Shown: piece by piece, positions 61,987-64,000 of the stretch | How positions within the stretch are numbered: position 1 is the first letter of the stretch | How the letters are laid out: every line of letters begins with the position of its first letter | Assembly (NCBI GenBank): GCA_036556425.1 | Contig: DATBJJ010000110.1 | Coordinates: forward strand, 52,173 to 116,172 | Source: DATBJJ01 sp036556425 | Lineage (GTDB): Bacteria; Acidobacteriota; Vicinamibacteria; Vicinamibacterales; 2-12-FULL-66-21 | DNA length: 64,000 nt | Direction of reading: 5' to 3' | The notes under the pieces: generated by a model | What the model was told of the DNA's origin: nothing | Databases searched by the model: none | What the model saw: the letters and a program-made list of their open reading frames with translations, nothing else | Made by a program: the position numbers and the translations under genes

Positions 61987-63005
61987 GGTTGTGACGCGGA
62001 CGACGAACGGGCGTGCCGGACCGTTTCCATCTTCAGGACCGACAAGCAAACGCGCAAGTATTCCACGATCCCGTGCAGTCCCGTTCCGTGATACGCAACC
62101 CAGTTCCCGAACAGCCGCGCGGAAAGATACCGCCGGACGACGCGATCGGCTTCGGGCCACCACGGAGCCACATCGCGCCAGGCCTCGCGAAAGCGGTCGA
62201 CGCGATCCGGGCAACCCAGGCCGCGCGGCACGGAGGCGAGCGCGACGGACGAGCGCACCTCGTCCATGCACAGATCTTCTTTCGCTTCGCACGCGGGCGC
62301 AACGTCGAACTCGCGCTCGACGACCGCGGCGAGCGGCGCGCCGCCGGGGCGCCAGGACTGAATGCTGCGCGTGGCGGCGGCAATGCGTTCGATCGCGCCA
62401 GCGGCATCGCGATCGTCCTTGGACAGCGCCTGGATCGCGCGACGCTCCCATCGATCGTAGGCGTCGAGATCCATCAGCATGCCGGGGCCGAGCAGCGGCG
62501 GCAGCGCGTCGCGCGCGTCGAGACCTTCGACGTCGCCGTCGAGCGCGAGCCTCGCCGGCGCGGACACGATCTCGATCGCCGCGTCCGGGGAGAGCAATTC
62601 GGCTGCCGTCGGGCAATAGTGTGAAAGCGAGATGAGAGCGCCTCGCCCGTCGCGCAGGACGACGCGCGGGAATTGACGGCAGGCAGACGGCAGCCGCTCG
62701 GCGCCCAGCTCGCGATGCACGGCGCAGAGCCGTCCGCGATCCGGCTCGAAGAACACGCACGTACCCGTGGCGCGCCGCCCGAGGTACGCCGCCGCGCCCT
62801 CGGGCCTCGGCCCTTCCAACTCGAACAGCGCCGGATCCGATCCGAAGTGCACGCGAAGCGTTTCGTAGATCGGCGCCTCCACGGGTATCGCCCAATCCGC
62901 CGTGCAACATGCGCCCTCATGGCGGCACACGTAATCGCGATGAACGCTCAGACACGACGCGCTGACGGATCCGTGATCGCGCGGCTGAAACATGGAATGT
63001 TCCAT
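61896..63005 (-). CDS. YkgJ-type Cys-cluster (putative Fe-S/zinc) protein
   Basis: This 369-residue cytoplasmic protein (start at ATG 63005; ATG 62993 is an alternative) opens with a cysteine cluster: SCLSVHRDYVCRHEGACCTADW, then GTCVFFEPDRGRLCAVHRELGAERLPSACRQFPRVVL. This is the CxxxxxACC...C.....C...P..C..FP layout of the YkgJ/FliB family, thought to bind a metal or Fe-S cluster. The long C-terminal half is helical with extra Cys (CEAKEDLCMDE). Function unknown. It is upstream of pepT on the same strand. A 14-bp dyad (ATGGAA-TG-TTCCAT, 62992-63005) covers both candidate ATGs. Confidence 0.82.
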   Translation of the reverse strand: MEHSMFQPRDHGSVSASCLSVHRDYVCRHEGACCTADWAIPVEAPIYETLRVHFGSDPALFELEGPRPEGAAAYLGRRATGTCVFFEPDRGRLCAVHRELGAERLPSACRQFPRVVLRDGRGALISLSHYCPTAAELLSPDAAIEIVSAPARLALDGDVEGLDARDALPPLLGPGMLMDLDAYDRWERRAIQALSKDDRDAAGAIERIAAATRSIQSWRPGGAPLAAVVEREFDVAPACEAKEDLCMDEVRSSVALASVPRGLGCPDRVDRFREAWRDVAPWWPEADRVVRRYLSARLFGNWVAYHGTGLHGIVEYLRVCLSVLKMETVRHARSSSASQPWPIVKEAIRSADLLLVHLSDPTDLSRRLS

Positions 63006-63117
63006 TTCGAGAAGACAGATTACAGAAGTGCGGGGACTGCGCGTGAAACGTCCGGAAAACCTCACGAAATCACCGAAACGGCACCGGCCCCGGAATTGCT
63101 GAGAGTAAGGGACTTTC

Positions 63118-63750
63118 ATGTCGGAAAGGGACACATTCGGCCCCCGCCTGCGCGCCGAGCGCGAACGGCGCGGCATTTCCATCGAGACGATCGCATCGGT
63201 CACCAAGGTCGGCGGCGACCTGTGGGACGGGCTCGAGCGCAACGACTTCTCGCGCTGGCCGTCCGGCATCTTCGCCAGAGCGTTCGTGCGTGATTACGCG
63301 CGCGCCATCGGCCTCGACGCGGACGAGACCGTCAACGAATTCTGCCGTCTCTTTGCAATCGGCGACCGCCGCTCGAGCCGCCTCCTTCAGGCACAAGCCA
63401 CGCTGCTCGGACATTCGCTCGACTACGCGGAAAGCGGCGGCGTGCCGCCCGACGGCGATCGGCGATCGAACACGCACGAGCTCGACGAATCGCGCCGCGT
63501 GCGCGCGCGCCTGGCCGCGCGAACACTCTCGACCGCGATCGACGCCGGCGCATCGCTCGGCCTGGCCGGCGCCGTGGCTCTCGTGACCGGTCTCAATTTC
63601 TGGGCGGTGGCCGGCATGATCACGGTGATGTACTACACCGTCATGACGATCGCGTTCGGATCGTCGCCCGGCGCCAAGGCGGTCGACGCGCTGATGGCCC
63701 GCATCCCCGTGCTCGTGGACATCATGGCTGGACGCCGCGCCCATGCATGA
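63118..63750 (+). CDS. RodZ-like HTH protein with C-terminal membrane segment
   Basis: This 210-residue protein opens with the HTH_25 domain of RodZ-like proteins: FGPRLRAERERRGISIETIA, TKVGGDLWDGLERNDFSRWPSGIFARAFVRDYARAIGLDADETVNEF. A linker and one or two hydrophobic segments follow (about 142-165 and 165-180), then a short tail. RodZ proper continues with a periplasmic domain, absent here, so this is a short relative that may tether DNA or the cytoskeleton to the membrane. It is divergent from the YkgJ-type gene with 112 bases between. Confidence 0.88.
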   Translation: MSERDTFGPRLRAERERRGISIETIASVTKVGGDLWDGLERNDFSRWPSGIFARAFVRDYARAIGLDADETVNEFCRLFAIGDRRSSRLLQAQATLLGHSLDYAESGGVPPDGDRRSNTHELDESRRVRARLAARTLSTAIDAGASLGLAGAVALVTGLNFWAVAGMITVMYYTVMTIAFGSSPGAKAVDALMARIPVLVDIMAGRRAHA

Positions 63751-63813
63751 CGCGGATTGACCGCGGATCCGATCCGCGAGATCCGCGTCTATCCGCGTAA
63801 TCCGTGTCTATCG
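63751..63813. repeat. Inverted GCGGAT / ATCCGCG repeat array
   Basis: Directly after the stop of the RodZ-like gene come two GCGGAT units and then four or five ATCCGCG-like units in the opposite orientation. It shares GATCCGCGTCTATC with the array at 43236-43373. The inverted layout would give a hairpin around CGCGGATCC-GATCCGCG (63762-63778), placed where a terminator is expected. Confidence 0.65.
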
Positions 63814-63860
63814 GCCAAGCGCGTCTTTCAGGTGTCTAACGTGAATAGCCGGGACCTGCG

Positions 63861-63874
63861 ACCCTGGCCAGGGT
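63861..63874. promoter_or_regulatory. Perfect 14-bp palindrome upstream of the last gene
   Basis: ACCCTGGCCAGGGT is fully self-complementary and is followed at once by ATATGG and, further on, a pyrimidine-rich tract (63899-63922). It lies 54 bases before the ATG at 63929 and could be an operator for that gene. Confidence 0.35.
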
Positions 63875-63928
63875 ATATGGCTTCGCGCGCGATTCGTTTC
63901 TCTCCTCTTTCTTCTTCTCTCTCACAAT

Positions 63929-64000
63929 ATGACGCACCTTCTTCGTACGCCCCTGGCGGTCGTGTTGGCGGCGCTCGTGTTGCACGCGCCGCCGGTCCAC
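63929..64000 (+). CDS. Exported protein, N-terminal fragment (runs off the right edge)
   Basis: From ATG 63929, 24 codons are open to the end of the window: MTHLLRTPLAVVLAALVLH followed by APPVH. One Arg, a Leu/Val/Ala core and a small-residue cut region make a standard signal peptide. The preceding pyrimidine-rich tract contains no GGAGG, so the ribosome site is weak. What follows the signal peptide cannot be known from this window. Confidence 0.5.
   Translation, partial: MTHLLRTPLAVVLAALVLHAPPVH

Overview
The window is high-GC, gene-dense bacterial chromosome. Its mix of families points to an acidobacterium, most likely of the Vicinamibacteria type. The evidence is five full-length MacB-like ADOP permeases (one with its PadR regulator), an Oar-like TonB-dependent receptor with a carboxypeptidase-regulatory N-terminus, an ECF sigma/Ser-Thr kinase pair with a beta-propeller, a BlaI/M56-TonB pair, PEP-CTERM sorting, and many secreted carboxypeptidase-regulatory-fold proteins. 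The taxonomic placement is inference from gene content only. I see no rRNA, tRNA, CRISPR array, phage or intact insertion sequence.

Layout. 1-7.2 kb: the edge of an XRE-type regulator, a small membrane protein, a PhoP/PhoQ-like two-component system with a downstream secreted protein, and, divergently, a 40-residue membrane peptide, a lipocalin-like protein and an ADOP permease. 7.2-10.9 kb: a leftward operon of zinc alcohol dehydrogenase, HldD, an HI0933-type flavoprotein and a UBP zinc finger. 10.9-19.1 kb: DUF1835 and HAD genes, an M28 peptidase, the ECF sigma/kinase-propeller operon, an unrecognised protein and an exported methyltransferase. 19.2-23.8 kb: a GH95 fucosidase and a methionine-salvage operon mtnB-mtnD-mtnC. 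23.9-30.9 kb: VOC and AraC genes, a PEP-CTERM protein and two back-to-back ADOP permeases. 30.8-35.0 kb: a collapsed ADOP remnant coupled to a transglutaminase-like protein and a two-gene ABC exporter. 35-38.3 kb: response regulator-PilZ, PilZ and HD-GYP genes (cyclic-di-GMP signalling). 38.5-45.7 kb: ADOP plus PadR, a PQQ-propeller, a coiled-coil protein and glnS. 45.7-53.1 kb: a structured leader, a degenerate-receiver PilZ protein, an Oar-like receptor and an ADOP permease. 53.5-64 kb: hrpB, an NTR-like protein, xthA, blaI with M56-TonB, pepT, a YkgJ-type protein, a RodZ-like HTH protein and the start of an exported protein.

Themes. Genes are packed with ATGA/GTGA overlaps, so translational coupling looks common. 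Several intergenic gaps carry short palindromic or tandem repeats: REP-like hairpins, GATCCGCG arrays, GGGATCC arrays, and RRGGTGC arrays. The most notable non-textbook items are: a PhoP-box-like promoter with exact spacing in front of the two-component genes; a 35-codon ORF joining the first and last residues of an ADOP permease and overlapping the next gene; a leader with mutually exclusive hairpins ahead of a PilZ gene; and the transglutaminase/ABC cluster.
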